Below are positions 22,307 to 31,653 of a DNA stretch of 64,000 nucleotides, in pieces. This stretch comes from Anopheles merus (taxonomy: Eukaryota > Arthropoda > Insecta > Diptera > Culicidae). Numbering within the stretch: the stretch's first letter is position 1; every line of letters begins with the position of its first letter. The stretch covers positions 2,658,501 through 2,722,500 of the forward strand of contig NC_054083.1 in the NCBI RefSeq assembly GCF_017562075.2. Direction: 5' to 3'. The translations under genes were made by a program, and so were the position numbers. The notes under the pieces are model-generated. The model made no database searches and had not been told where the DNA came from. It was given only the letters and a program-made list of their open reading frames with translations.

Positions 22307-22969
22307 CCCAAATAGCCAGAATTGCTTAAGCAGCTCATTTTTGCACTAAAGATCGCTGCTCGAATTCGCCTTTTGCAGTAGTTAAACAGCATCAAAGTTC
22401 TGGATGGGTCTTTCAAACAGCGCTTAAGCAGCTTTCTTATGCTACGGTGCTGGGGAATATTTTTCTTTGTGTTTTATTTTCAAGCAAGCGTCATCGATGA
22501 AATAAACAACTGGATTTGTTTTGTTTGTGTTCATGTGTATATTTTTAAATCCTTAATATTCATGAATTATACGAAATGTTACACAATTTACTGAACAATC
22601 ACAATCACTTCACCCAATATTCCTCCTTCAATTAACTAATCTAACTTGTGCAGCAGCAATGAGATGATTGACGGCGTGAGACTTTGACAATTTGACAAGA
22701 GCCACTTTGTACCGATGTCATGCATTAAAAAGCTATAAAGTTCCACCAAGTTCGGTACGCTTTCTTAACAAGCTTTCAAGTTCCATCGTGAACCCTACAC
22801 ATAGTGCTAATCAGCTGCAAAGTTCTAAAGAGTACCATGTGCCTGTTAAAAAGCTCCATAGTTCCGCAAAGTACCGTCTATCTTTTAATCAGCCACAAAG
22901 TACGACATCAGAACGATTTTTCGTTAAACAGCCCCAAATCAGCTATGGAGTACGAGCAGGCTATTTGGG
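22307..22969. mobile_element. Non-autonomous relative of transposon copy 2 (MITE), TT-flanked
   Basis: The ends CCCAAATAGCC...GGCTATTTGGG are flanked by TT (22305-22306, 22970-22971). The left 170 bp match the left end of copy 2 at 23087 (AGAATTGCTTAAGCAGCTCA and onward). The right 270 bp match the right ends at 27460-27727 and 28430-28680. It carries no gene, so it is a deletion derivative of the two-gene transposon. Confidence 0.88.
22700..22969 (+). repeat. Subterminal repeat cluster of the copy 2 family, in the MITE
   Basis: A short word AAAGTTCC/AAGTACC, often preceded by AGCC or AAAGCT and spaced 15-30 bp apart, occurs about ten times within 250 bp of the right end. The same cluster recurs at 27437-27727 and 28430-28680. 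In plant CACTA elements, repeated subterminal motifs bind the accessory protein TNPA; a similar role here is inference. Confidence 0.7.
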
Positions 22970-23599
22970 TTCTCAAAAATGCATGAAAAAGGTAATTTTT
23001 GAGAAATTCAACAATGTAGAATCCTAACAGGAGGTTAAAAAACACATTTGAGAACATTTTTCGTGTAATATATGCGAAATTGGTTACCCAAATAGCCAGA
23101 ATTGCTTAAGCAGCTCATTTTGGCACGCTAAAGATCGCTGCTCTAATTCGCCTTTTGCAGTAGATAAACAGCATCAAAGTTCCAGACAGGACTTTCAAAA
23201 AGCTGTTAAGCAGCTTCGTGTCATGGATTTGCAAGAAAATTTGCCTTAGCGTTTTGTTGTCAAGTAAGACTACATAACCTCAAAAAAAAAGGCGCGCTAT
23301 CACACTTGTCAGGCATGGATTGTGTGAATGTGTTGGTGTGTTGGGTTGATGTGAGCTTTCTTCTGATATTCATTGTATGTATGTGCTGTATATGCTTAAT
23401 GTGTTAAGTTAGTTTGATGTGTGTGTTATAGTTATAGTTAGAATTTAGTGTTATTTGTCTTTATTAGTGAGTTTTGAACAGTCGACCTCCGTGTCTATGT
23501 CATTTCCCTTTCCTATGTTAGCTATTTGCCCTGATGTCTCGATGTAACATCAAATAGCTATAAAAATAAATTCACCCATCCGAAATCATCACAACATTG

Positions 23600-23844
23600 C
23601 AACCACATAGACAAACTGCAGATATTCGCTGAGTCTCAGAAATTCCTGGAACAAAACCAACAATGTATTTCCAAACGACAACCCGTACCATTCAGGCAGA
23701 ACACACAGGGCAGAAAGGCAGCAGAAAATCTACGGTGAGGTTGAACGAAAGATTTTTTTTGTATTTTGTTGCATATCTAATTCCAATTGATGACTTTTCC
23801 AGGCATACGTATCTATTTCCATCATCATAAATATAGTCTGGAAA
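23600..23844 (+). promoter_or_regulatory. Leader exon and intron of the DUF4806 gene, copy 2
   Basis: A donor TACG|GTGAGG (23734/23735) and an acceptor ACTTTTCCAG ending at 23802 define a 68-bp leader intron. The initiating ATG lies 42 bases into the second exon. The matching layout in copies 1 and 3 supports real splicing. No TATA box is obvious upstream. Confidence 0.55.
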
Positions 23845-24993
23845 ATGCCTTTTAACATCGTTGAAACTGTAGATGGTAGAGGCCACAAGGAGCTGTTGGC
23901 CGTCCCTGAAACATGGATTCAAGGAACAAGCAAAGGGATAAATTACCTTATGTGGCCAAACGTCCGGCGAGCCGATAGTTTAAACGCGCTTTTACTAGAT
24001 GATTCAAGCATGCCTTCTAATTCATGGGAGAGAATAATGTGCAAGATAAAACGTACAGGACTGGAAACAATCGCACAAGCTAATCGCATTATACAGGATA
24101 TGTGTTTGGTTTCATCAACGGATTGTAGTGTTGTGCACGAAGAAAAGTTATGCAAACCTAGAAAGACGAAGCAACATGCTTTCAAACCAGACAACAGATT
24201 TCAACAAATGTTAGTTGAGGAACAGCCAAAAGAAGAGAGTAACGAGGCCATAGAATGCTTGAATGAAGACAATTCAATAGAATTTGAGGAAGAGGAATAT
24301 TTGGAAAAGGATGAAACTAGCAGTGAAGTTGACCAACTTAAACTACACGATTCGGAACCTGCAAATCTCAGTACGAATGATCGCTTGGATAGATTAGAAA
24401 ATACTTTGTTTATTGTATTATCAAAATTAAATATTCTTGCAGACAAAACAGTGATTACCACACCTGAACTTTCTCCTAGTATTGACGAACGATTGGAAAA
24501 ATTAGAAAGAGCAATGTCTACAGTTTTGGCGAAATTGGATATTCTTCTAGATAAAACAGTTATTCCGGTATCCATGCGTCGCAAGAGAAATGACATAGGA
24601 TTTCAAGTGGTCAGTAGCATAGAAGAGCTGTCAATTTTAGAATCAAACTTGGCCCAACCAGATTATTTCAATGAAGTTTCGTCATGGTTAGAACATAACA
24701 TATGGGAAATCACCCCCGAAAATAGGATGATAGAAATTTTGGATCTAATTTTTTCAAAAAAATTTTTGACCCTCTGTAGTTGGACCGGCATAGGTAAGGG
24801 AAAAGAAAAAGTTCCTATGATGACACATAAAAATATTCTTGAATTATTTAGACTTCATGGCAGCACAGAAGAGGCTGTGGTCACCGATAAAGTTTTGGCT
24901 CGTTTTTTTATGAAAAAGCTCAAAAATGCAACAAAACGAGCTTATTCGAAGGGATTGCGAAAAAGTACACAGCACAAGTTCGAATCTGTTTGA
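23845..24993 (+). CDS. DUF4806-domain coiled-coil protein, transposon copy 2
   Basis: The frame is 382 codons and uninterrupted. Residues 1-40 form a small conserved module (FNIVET...VPETWIQG...YLMWPN), also in copy 3 and typical of insect DUF4806 proteins. Residues about 75-175 are acidic and unstructured. Residues about 178-240 contain a coiled coil made of two repeats, each with RLDRLENTL-like heptads and LxxLxILxDKTVI. Residues about 250-370 are DUF4806: IEELSILESNL, YFNEVSSWLEHNIW, a CSWTGIGKG core and a basic C-terminal helix. The biochemical function of DUF4806 is unknown to me. Inside a transposon, a DNA-binding partner of the transposase is the most natural guess. The start is the first ATG after the leader intron. 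Confidence 0.85.
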   Translation: MPFNIVETVDGRGHKELLAVPETWIQGTSKGINYLMWPNVRRADSLNALLLDDSSMPSNSWERIMCKIKRTGLETIAQANRIIQDMCLVSSTDCSVVHEEKLCKPRKTKQHAFKPDNRFQQMLVEEQPKEESNEAIECLNEDNSIEFEEEEYLEKDETSSEVDQLKLHDSEPANLSTNDRLDRLENTLFIVLSKLNILADKTVITTPELSPSIDERLEKLERAMSTVLAKLDILLDKTVIPVSMRRKRNDIGFQVVSSIEELSILESNLAQPDYFNEVSSWLEHNIWEITPENRMIEILDLIFSKKFLTLCSWTGIGKGKEKVPMMTHKNILELFRLHGSTEEAVVTDKVLARFFMKKLKNATKRAYSKGLRKSTQHKFESV

Positions 24994-25034
24994 ATTCATT
25001 GTTTTGTTGTATAACAATAAACTATGTGAATTTA

Positions 25035-27360
25035 TTATTTCAATGTATGAATTAAAGGAATAAAAACATAAAGATCGGGTGTCCTGGTTTGTACTGCAAC
25101 TATCTTGCATTTGATATCGTGAAAATTGAACGTAGTTTCCGCCCCTGACAAAGTTGATAATTTCCCAGCATAAATATTTAAAGCAGATGATTTGATAGGG
25201 TATTCAAAATAATCCCATTGCTTCAGGACTTCTCTGCCATGAAAGCTATGTAAAGAGGAAGAATTAGAATCTAATTTAATGAACCGGACAATTTTTTTCT
25301 GTTTCGTCAATACCCAACCATCGCGATCGTTGTCTTGCATTTTAAAATCTATGCTATTAGTGTTTTGTGTTTCTCCTTTGTACTGATAAAAATTTTCCAG
25401 CTCCGATAATCTGTTTATAATTTGTTGAAGCTCTTGTCGTCGACCACGTAGTAGGTTTTTCAGAACTTGTAACAAATTTTCAAACGGGTAAGTTGACAAA
25501 GTAATTAACGGTCCGAAAAAAAACACTTCATCGTACACATGTAAAAGATTGTGCACATTACAGGGTTTTCCAGGGGTTCTCATAGTTGTGAGACACTTCC
25601 TTGACTCTTTCTTATGCAAAATGAACTTCATATGATGAAAATTGGACTCTATGGCACCTTTTTTGGACAGCTCTTATTGGAAATTCCTATTGGATTTGTC
25701 CAACAAGGGTGCTATAGAGTCCAATTCCCATTACATTTAGTTCATTTCACGTAAGAAGCAGTCAATAAAGTGTCCCACAGCTATGAGAACTCCTGGAAAA
25801 CCCTGTACTTGTGAGAAATTTGTCTCCATAAACATTACTGTACTGGACAACGAATTCTTTTAACATTTCGTTTGCAACATGCCAATTATTTTTATACACG
25901 TTTGTTGATAGCATTGTAATAGAGCAAAACAGTAGCAAGAAGTGGTTATATACATAATCCGGTAAAACATCTTTAAGCACTACTATTCCGGCATAATGCA
26001 AGAATGAACTAAATTCTGTTGCTTTCCAATATTTTAGTACGTTCAGACCTCTAAATGGTCTGTGTATTTCTGATGGAAGTTTGATGCGTTGCAACAATTC
26101 CGAAATTTCACTGATGGCAGAAGCTGATAATTTTGCATGCAATCCTAGTGTACCATCTCTCCAACCTAGAAACAATCTTCGCTGCACTCCCAAATCTATC
26201 AGGTGTAACCTATCTGATACAATTATGTCTCGAATCATATTCAAAAATGGAATTTCAAGCAATGGGCTACATTTCTTCTGATGTTGTCTATATGCTTTAG
26301 CTCGGAAATTCTTATCTGTGCGCATTTTATGATTCACCCCTTTAAAAATAACAGTATGTGAATCATGGTTGTATTCTCCGTGGCATGTGCATTTCAAGCA
26401 ACTATTATATCCATTGAAATTTGTCACTCCTGTAATGATAAATATTGATTGATGATATTTAAACCTAAAATTCATGTTAGCTTTGTTATTTTGTTACCTT
26501 TTAGAAAACATCTAGCTGGAGAATCAGCTATAACTGCTCGAAGTTTGATTGCAATGGTTACACCATTGATGGTTGTTCCTTTCACCAATATTATCTTTAA
26601 TTCTTCAACCAATTTCTTCAAATATTCATCCGCATTTCCCGGCTTGGTATTGCCGCAAAAAATCCCAGCAATCATTGGACGAACATTGGGCATATCATGT
26701 ATATTGAAGAGAATCGGCCAAAACTGGAGACTGCTACTTTTGTAAAGAGGTAAACCATCCACAAATAAATTGAGCGACAGTGTTTCGAATGGTGGTCCCT
26801 GTTTACTAAATTTTAGAGTTAGATATTGATTATAACCAAAAAAGATATATTATCTTACCAAAAGAAGGATGAAAGACATTTTTGGATTCCATTATACCAA
26901 AATTGACCTCCATCAATCTTTGTTATTTCCGCCGGAGTCCTCTTTGTACGAAGCAGCGTTCTAGCATTTTCTGGAAGGTTTACTGAGTCGATATTTGATT
27001 TTAATAACTTTAACATCATGTTTATGGATTGATGTGTTTGGTTGGTGTATAAAGCCCAAAATTGCATTCCTTCTTCAAAGTCCATAGTGTCAAACTCATT
27101 AGAATCCGTTGTTACAGCCCCGTATTCATCTTCAGAATCTGAACTATCAGAAGATTGAACATCTGCAGCAGTAATTATCCCTAACAAAAAAGAAAAAAAT
27201 ATGCTTTTAGAATATGTATCTATATTCTGTTCTAACGCGACAAACCTGTAGTACCAAATATTTCACTCCCAACGGAGTTGTTCACATTAAATAATGACCG
27301 CTTTATACTGTCGCGTTTTCGATATATTTTTCCAGATCTTTTTAAAACGCGCGAAAACAT
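25035..27360 (-). pseudogene. TNP2/DUF4218-type transposase, copy 2, interrupted by a MITE
   Basis: The exons are 27360-27246, 27180-26859, 26805-26498 and 26429-25035. All have GT/AG borders and phases matching copy 3, giving 630 codons once the MITE (25561-25805) and one TA are discounted. Exon 1 is basic (MFSRVLKRSGKIYRKRD). Exon 2 is acidic, then has FWALYTNQTHQSINMMLKLL. Exon 3 has FVDGLPLYKSS...FWPI, with the first catalytic-type Asp. Exon 4 has CLKCTC, SDRLHLIDLG (TNP2 LDVMHIE-like, second Asp), NVHNLLHVYDEV and YPFE (DUF4218-like, Glu). The MITE splits the NVHNL region and adds stops, so the protein is not made whole. No other lesion was seen. Confidence 0.82.
25561..25805. mobile_element. 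Tc1/mariner-type MITE (CAGGGTTTTCC ends), TA-flanked
   Basis: The ends CAGGGTTTTCCAGG...CCTGGAAAACCCTG are flanked by TA (25559-25560, 25806-25807). It is 245 bp and non-coding. It sits in exon 4 of the copy 2 transposase. The element at 62864-63010 has related CAGGGTTTCC ends. Confidence 0.92.
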
Positions 27361-27436
27361 GTTTGTTTGTGTATTCCGTTAATAATTTTTCACTCAGGTG
27401 ATTTACGACGCCGTCATTTGACAGATGATAATATTT

Positions 27437-27727
27437 TGGTCAGTTTGCCAGCAAAGTTCCATAGAGTACCGTCTTTCAGTCTTAAATAGCTATGAAGTTC
27501 CACCAAGTTCGGTACGCGTTATTAAAAAGCCTTAAAGTTCGATCGTCAACCCTGCAGATAATACTAATCAGCCGCAAAGTTCCAAAGGGTACCGTGTGCT
27601 TGTTAAAAAGCTTTATGGTTCCACCAAGTACCGTTTCATCTCTTAATCAGCCACAAAGTACGACATCGGACCGATTTTTCGCTAAACAGCCCCAAATCAG
27701 CTATGGAGTTCAAGCTGGCTATTTGGG
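27437..27727 (+). repeat. Subterminal repeat cluster and inner right end of copy 2
   Basis: Repeated AAAGTTCC, AAGTACC and CAGCC words at 15-30 bp spacing lead to GGCTATTTGGG at 27717-27727. It lies 77 bp upstream of the transposase start codon (which is at 27360 on the - strand), so the array also covers the likely promoter of that gene. Confidence 0.7.
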
Positions 27728-28125
27728 CTTTCTCATTTCCTGTGTACTGTTGTATGGTTTCGCATTGAAGTTATGCATCGCTAGAACTAGAACGGCGATA
27801 CGATTGTTTAAATACTAAACTCCAACGAAAACCACCAGCACAGAAGCAAGTGAGATTTGAGTAATGGTCGTTGGTGTTGATACCCACGTATCAACAACCA
27901 TTCATATAGATTTTTGCTCAGAAAGTTATAAGGCTGTATAGGTCATAATAAGAAGAAACTTGTCGAAACACATTGCAAGAAAAGGATAGCAATATAATGA
28001 TGAGTTGTAATACGCCATCTATTGATCAAACCAATGAAGCTGTGGAGCTTTCATTTTTTTTCTATGGATATTAAATTTTCCAGTCGTTTAAGCTTAATCT
28101 GTGGCGCTTGGGATGTGGGTCTTTC

Positions 28126-28680
28126 AAACAGCTCCTAAGCAGCTTCCTTATGCCACGATGCCAGGGATTATTTTTCTTTGTGTTTTTTTTTCAAGCAAGC
28201 GTCATCGATGAAATAAACAACAAGATTTGTTTCGTTTAAAAACATATGTATATTTTTAAATCTTTTGTATTGATGAATTATACAAATTTTTACACAATTT
28301 ACTGATAATTCACAATCACTTCACTCAATATTCATTCTTCAATTAACGAATCTAACTTGTGCAGCAGCAATGAGATTATTGCCGGCGTCCGTGTTTGACA
28401 CTTTGACAAGAGCCACCTTGTACCGATGTCATGCATTAAAAAGCTATAAAGTTCCACCAAGTTCGGTACGCTTTCTTAACAAGCCTTCAAGTTCCACCAT
28501 GAACCCTACACATAGTGCTAATCAGCCGCAAAGTTCTAAAAAGTACCATGTGCCTGTTAAAAAGCTCCATAGTTCCGCAAAGTACCGTCTATCTCTTAAT
28601 CAGCCAAAAAGTACGACATCGGAACGATTTTTCATTAAACAGCCCTAAATCAGCTATAAAGTACGAGCTGGCTATTTGGG
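28126..28680. mobile_element. 5'-truncated MITE of the copy 2 family
   Basis: From GGGTCTTTCAAACAGCTCCT onward it aligns with the MITE at 22307-22969 through to GGCTATTTGGG at 28680, but the first ~100 bp, including the left CCCAAATAGCC end, are missing. The TA after 28680 matches the TA before 23087. No gene is present. Confidence 0.75.
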
Positions 28681-29019
28681 TAAATTCATGAACAAAACAA
28701 ATTTTCAACCGTGCGCACTTTTGTGGATCTAATTTGATTACTGAGGGTCTTAAGCTCTGTAACTTGCATTGTTTATATTTTTGGAAGTTTTATTATATGA
28801 AAGATTTATCATGATTGTTAAGAAAAAAACTGGCAAAAGAACGAGGATAAAAGAATTAAAAAATCTTGTTTTCTGCTGGTTTAAACATCCTGACACCAAT
28901 GCAGGAAAGACGGACACTTTGTCATAGGGAAAGATGGACACCAAATTTGTTGAGCTATTTTACTTCTTATATCAATTGGTGATGAATATATGTATTTTTT
29001 CAAACACCTGAAATAAGGG

Positions 29020-29221
29020 TGTCGTCTCTATAGTGTGAGTGTTAATCGCGGTAGTTAATTCTGCTCGATTTCATTTCCGATGTTCTCTTCTTGAAGTTCT
29101 CCTACGTTGTGATTATTTTTATAACTATAGAACCGGTATGAACAAACCGGTTCTAACGCTAACGGTTTACCGCTAACGTTCAGCGTTCCCCGATCAACAA
29201 ATTCAATATGATCTAAAACCG
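29020..29221 (-). repeat. 3' LTR of BEL element A
   Basis: The LTR is 202 bp, opens and closes with TG and CA when read on the - strand (TCGGTTTTAG... here, TGGTTTTAG... in the other copy), and is about 97% identical to 45187-45388. Its first base has changed from A to G on the + strand side at 29221. Confidence 0.92.
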
Positions 29222-29253
29222 AACATAGCGGCCACCTAAATTTATTTAATTTA

Positions 29254-30199
29254 CTATAGAGTTTTCTTTTCTGGTTGATTATTAAACCTCTCAAACGGCA
29301 ACAGACAAATTTTCGACACCGGACGCTTTAAAATGCCTTCACGTGCTTTCAACGTCACGATGCGAACTATCCCATCTGGTCCTGGATGTGGTTCTACTAT
29401 GCGTCCTAAGGGCCACGATAAAGGCATAGAGTCGTCTTCCTTTAACAATATCATTTGGCCTACTTTAATCGGAATAATCTTCCTATCACGCTGTTGAACG
29501 TTATGTAACTCGGATAAATATTCCTTCTTCCATCTTCTCCAATGACGCTGTACTATTTGCTGAAGCACCTGATATTTGTGCAGTCTATTTTCTGATTTTA
29601 GGGTAATATCGTCCTCTGGGATCAAAAAATGGCCTGGGGTTAATACATCTATTTCCTCAGGATCTTCGGACATGTCGTTAATGGTCTACTATTTAATTGT
29701 GCTTCCACTTGCGATAGAACCGTAACGATTTCACCAAAGGTTAATTTATGCGTGCCTATTACTTTCGTAAGCCCTCTCTTGGTTGCTTTTACAGCCGCCT
29801 CCCAAAGGCCACTAAAGTTCGGTGTCCTAGGCGGAATAAACTCCCATTCTATACCTTGTCTTGTAGCTGCTACCTGGATATCATTCAAACTTTTCTCGCA
29901 TTGAAACATATCATAGAGTTCCCTTAAACAGTTACTGGCACCTTTGAAGTTCAATCCGTTATCCGAAAATACTTTCGCAGGAACGCCCCGACATGCGATG
30001 AATCGCCGAAACGCTGCCAAGAATGCTTGTGTCGACAAATCTTCTACAAGCTCAATGTGTATGGCCTTTACACTGAAGAACACGAACACGGCGATGTAAG
30101 CTTTCTGTTGAGCAGCTCGTCGATGGACTGGTTTGAGGTACACTGGGCCGCAGTAGTCTATGCCCACTATCTAAAACGGTCGCGATGGGGTGATACGAT
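29254..30199 (-). pseudogene. Integrase C-terminal half of BEL element A
   Basis: The frame contains the integrase core: GIDYCGPV (first catalytic Asp), FRRFIACRGVPAKVFSDNGL (second Asp) and WEFIPPRTPNFSGLWEAAVK with the Glu. The C-terminal DUF5641-like segment (VGQMILLKEDDSMPLSWPLG) runs to about 29254 in another frame, after an overlap at about 29649-29673 that marks a frameshift. It is separated from the rest of pol by element B. BEL integrases insert cDNA with 5-bp duplications, as seen here. Confidence 0.85.
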
Positions 30200-30467
30200 T
30201 GTTGTGTCTCTAGCGGCGGACTGTAACTTGAGGGGGTGGGGTAGTAGTTTTCTTTCACCATAAATCGGGTGCCCTCACGGACAAGACGATCTTTCTTCGT
30301 TGATGTCGCATGCAAGACTAAAGTTCATTTATTATCACTTCAATGTGTGCGTGTCGCACTCCGAATTCTACTGTCACAAAAAAATGCAAACCCAAGCGAC
30401 AAACCCAATCCCTGTTACATATGTCAGTTTTCCCAAGTAGCAAACGCAATGCGCAACTCGCACAACA
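30200..30467 (-). repeat. 3' LTR of BEL element B
   Basis: It matches 40405-40672 over its whole length with a handful of differences (for example GTGTCTC versus GTATCTC near the + strand start). Confidence 0.92.
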
Positions 30468-30639
30468 TCCTCCCCGGCGTTGAAATGTCATTTCAATTTT
30501 CATCCTCGTCTAACGGTAGAAAACAGACCTCAGTTACCGCACGCTTGAATTCCGCTCCATTCGCTGTCTTAACGGTAACGACACGAATTGTACCATCGTC
30601 TCCAGGATGTGCGGCAACGATTCTGGCAAGTGGTCACTG
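30468..30639 (-). pseudogene. Last codons of BEL element B pol
   Basis: The - strand frame includes LARIVAAHPGDDGTIRVVTV, the C-terminal (DUF5641-like) end of BEL integrases. It is separated from the rest at 35785 onward by transposon copy 3. Leaving out the transposon and one TA keeps the frame continuous, apart from a TGA where a conserved Trp is expected. Confidence 0.8.
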
Positions 30640-30650
30640 TACCCAAGTAG

Positions 30651-30720
30651 CCTTAAGAAACTCTATTTGATTATTAACAGTATTTTAAGGCCGTTAAAAA
30701 TCAAATAGAGTTTCTTAAGG
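30651..30720. repeat. Perfect inverted repeat near the left end of copy 3
   Basis: Bases 30651-30672 and 30699-30720 are exact reverse complements (22 bp; CCTTAAGAAACTC...GAGTTTCTTAAGG) with a 26-base loop. The repeat begins directly after the terminal CCCAAGTAG. It could fold into a hairpin or provide paired binding sites. Confidence 0.85.
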
Positions 30721-31653
30721 GAATATGACATTTGCTTGCGTTACAGTGTAACGTTTGGAAGCGTTACACATATTTTTTTCCTTGCTGTATTGTAACGATA
30801 CAGGCAGCAATCAACAAATGCAATTAATGTTTTAATTAATTAATGTTAAAATAAAACAAATATATATCCAATTATAAAAAAAAAACAAATATTAATACAA
30901 TTTTTCATCATAAATGTATAGTTGTTTTACTGTTGTTTATTCTTCTTTGATTCGTGGTGAACTACATTATCATAAAAATCACCATGACATAAATCAGATT
31001 ATGACATATTTTCAACTTTCTTTGGTAATAAAACAACTATTTTACTCAACGCATGCGATGCTATGCTAAAAAAAGGTTAAATACGATGTTTAACCTCATA
31101 TACTCGTATAGTTTATGTAGAGTGAAGCGTATGTTGATATCATACTGTACATGATAAATGCTTATTGAGGTTATGTGTTGTTTCGTCAAGCTCAACGCGT
31201 CTCGTGTTACAGGGTTTTTAATAATAATATTTTAGTTTTGCCATGGTGCCTGTGTATGTTTCTCAATTGGTTTAGGAATCGTTTCAAGATTTTTGAACAT
31301 TCCCAATATGATTTGCATCATTTGTTTCAAAAATTGTTCGATAATTTCAATTAATTGGGGAAACAATTTAAAATAAAGTGAGAGCAAGCAATAAATCATC
31401 ACAAGAATAAAAAAGGATATCGAGCAAAACACGACTAGAAACCCTGCAATGCACTCTCCGATCGCGTGTCATGTCATAATGCGTAATACACTCGCGCGTC
31501 TTTTCACTTCATGTTAATACACTCTCAGTGAACAAGCCGTCTTTAACATTAAGTCCGAAAACCAAGAATTGTTTAATCTCTTGGTTATTTCTTTCTAATG
31601 CATGTGTTGTGAATCTTTTTTTTCCTCTGTTGTAAATCTGTGTTTATCAAAAC

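Larger units (their letters stand above)
23087..28680. mobile_element. Transposon copy 2 (TNP2/DUF4218 + DUF4806), nearly complete
   Basis: The left end CCCAAATAGCCAGAATTGCT is preceded by TA (23085-23086). Two right ends exist. GGCTATTTGGG ending at 27727 is followed by CT. A second, ending at 28680, is followed by TA and so gives a matching duplication. The piece 28126-28680 looks like a 5'-truncated MITE of the same family, so the outer right end may have been acquired by recombination. Inside are the DUF4806 gene (+, 23845-24993) and the transposase gene (-, 27360-25035), with stop codons 41 bp apart. Confidence 0.8.

Noticed and set aside
22692..23027. 111-codon frame, with similar frames at 27492 and 28370
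   Set aside because: These are translations of the subterminal repeat cluster of the copy 2 family; the sequence is conserved as cis DNA and not as codons.
31211..31449. Another CAGGGTTT-ended MITE in copy 3
   Set aside because: CAGGGTTTTTA at 31211 and AAACCCTG at about 31442 face each other, but the flanks are TA and CA and the inner match is short.
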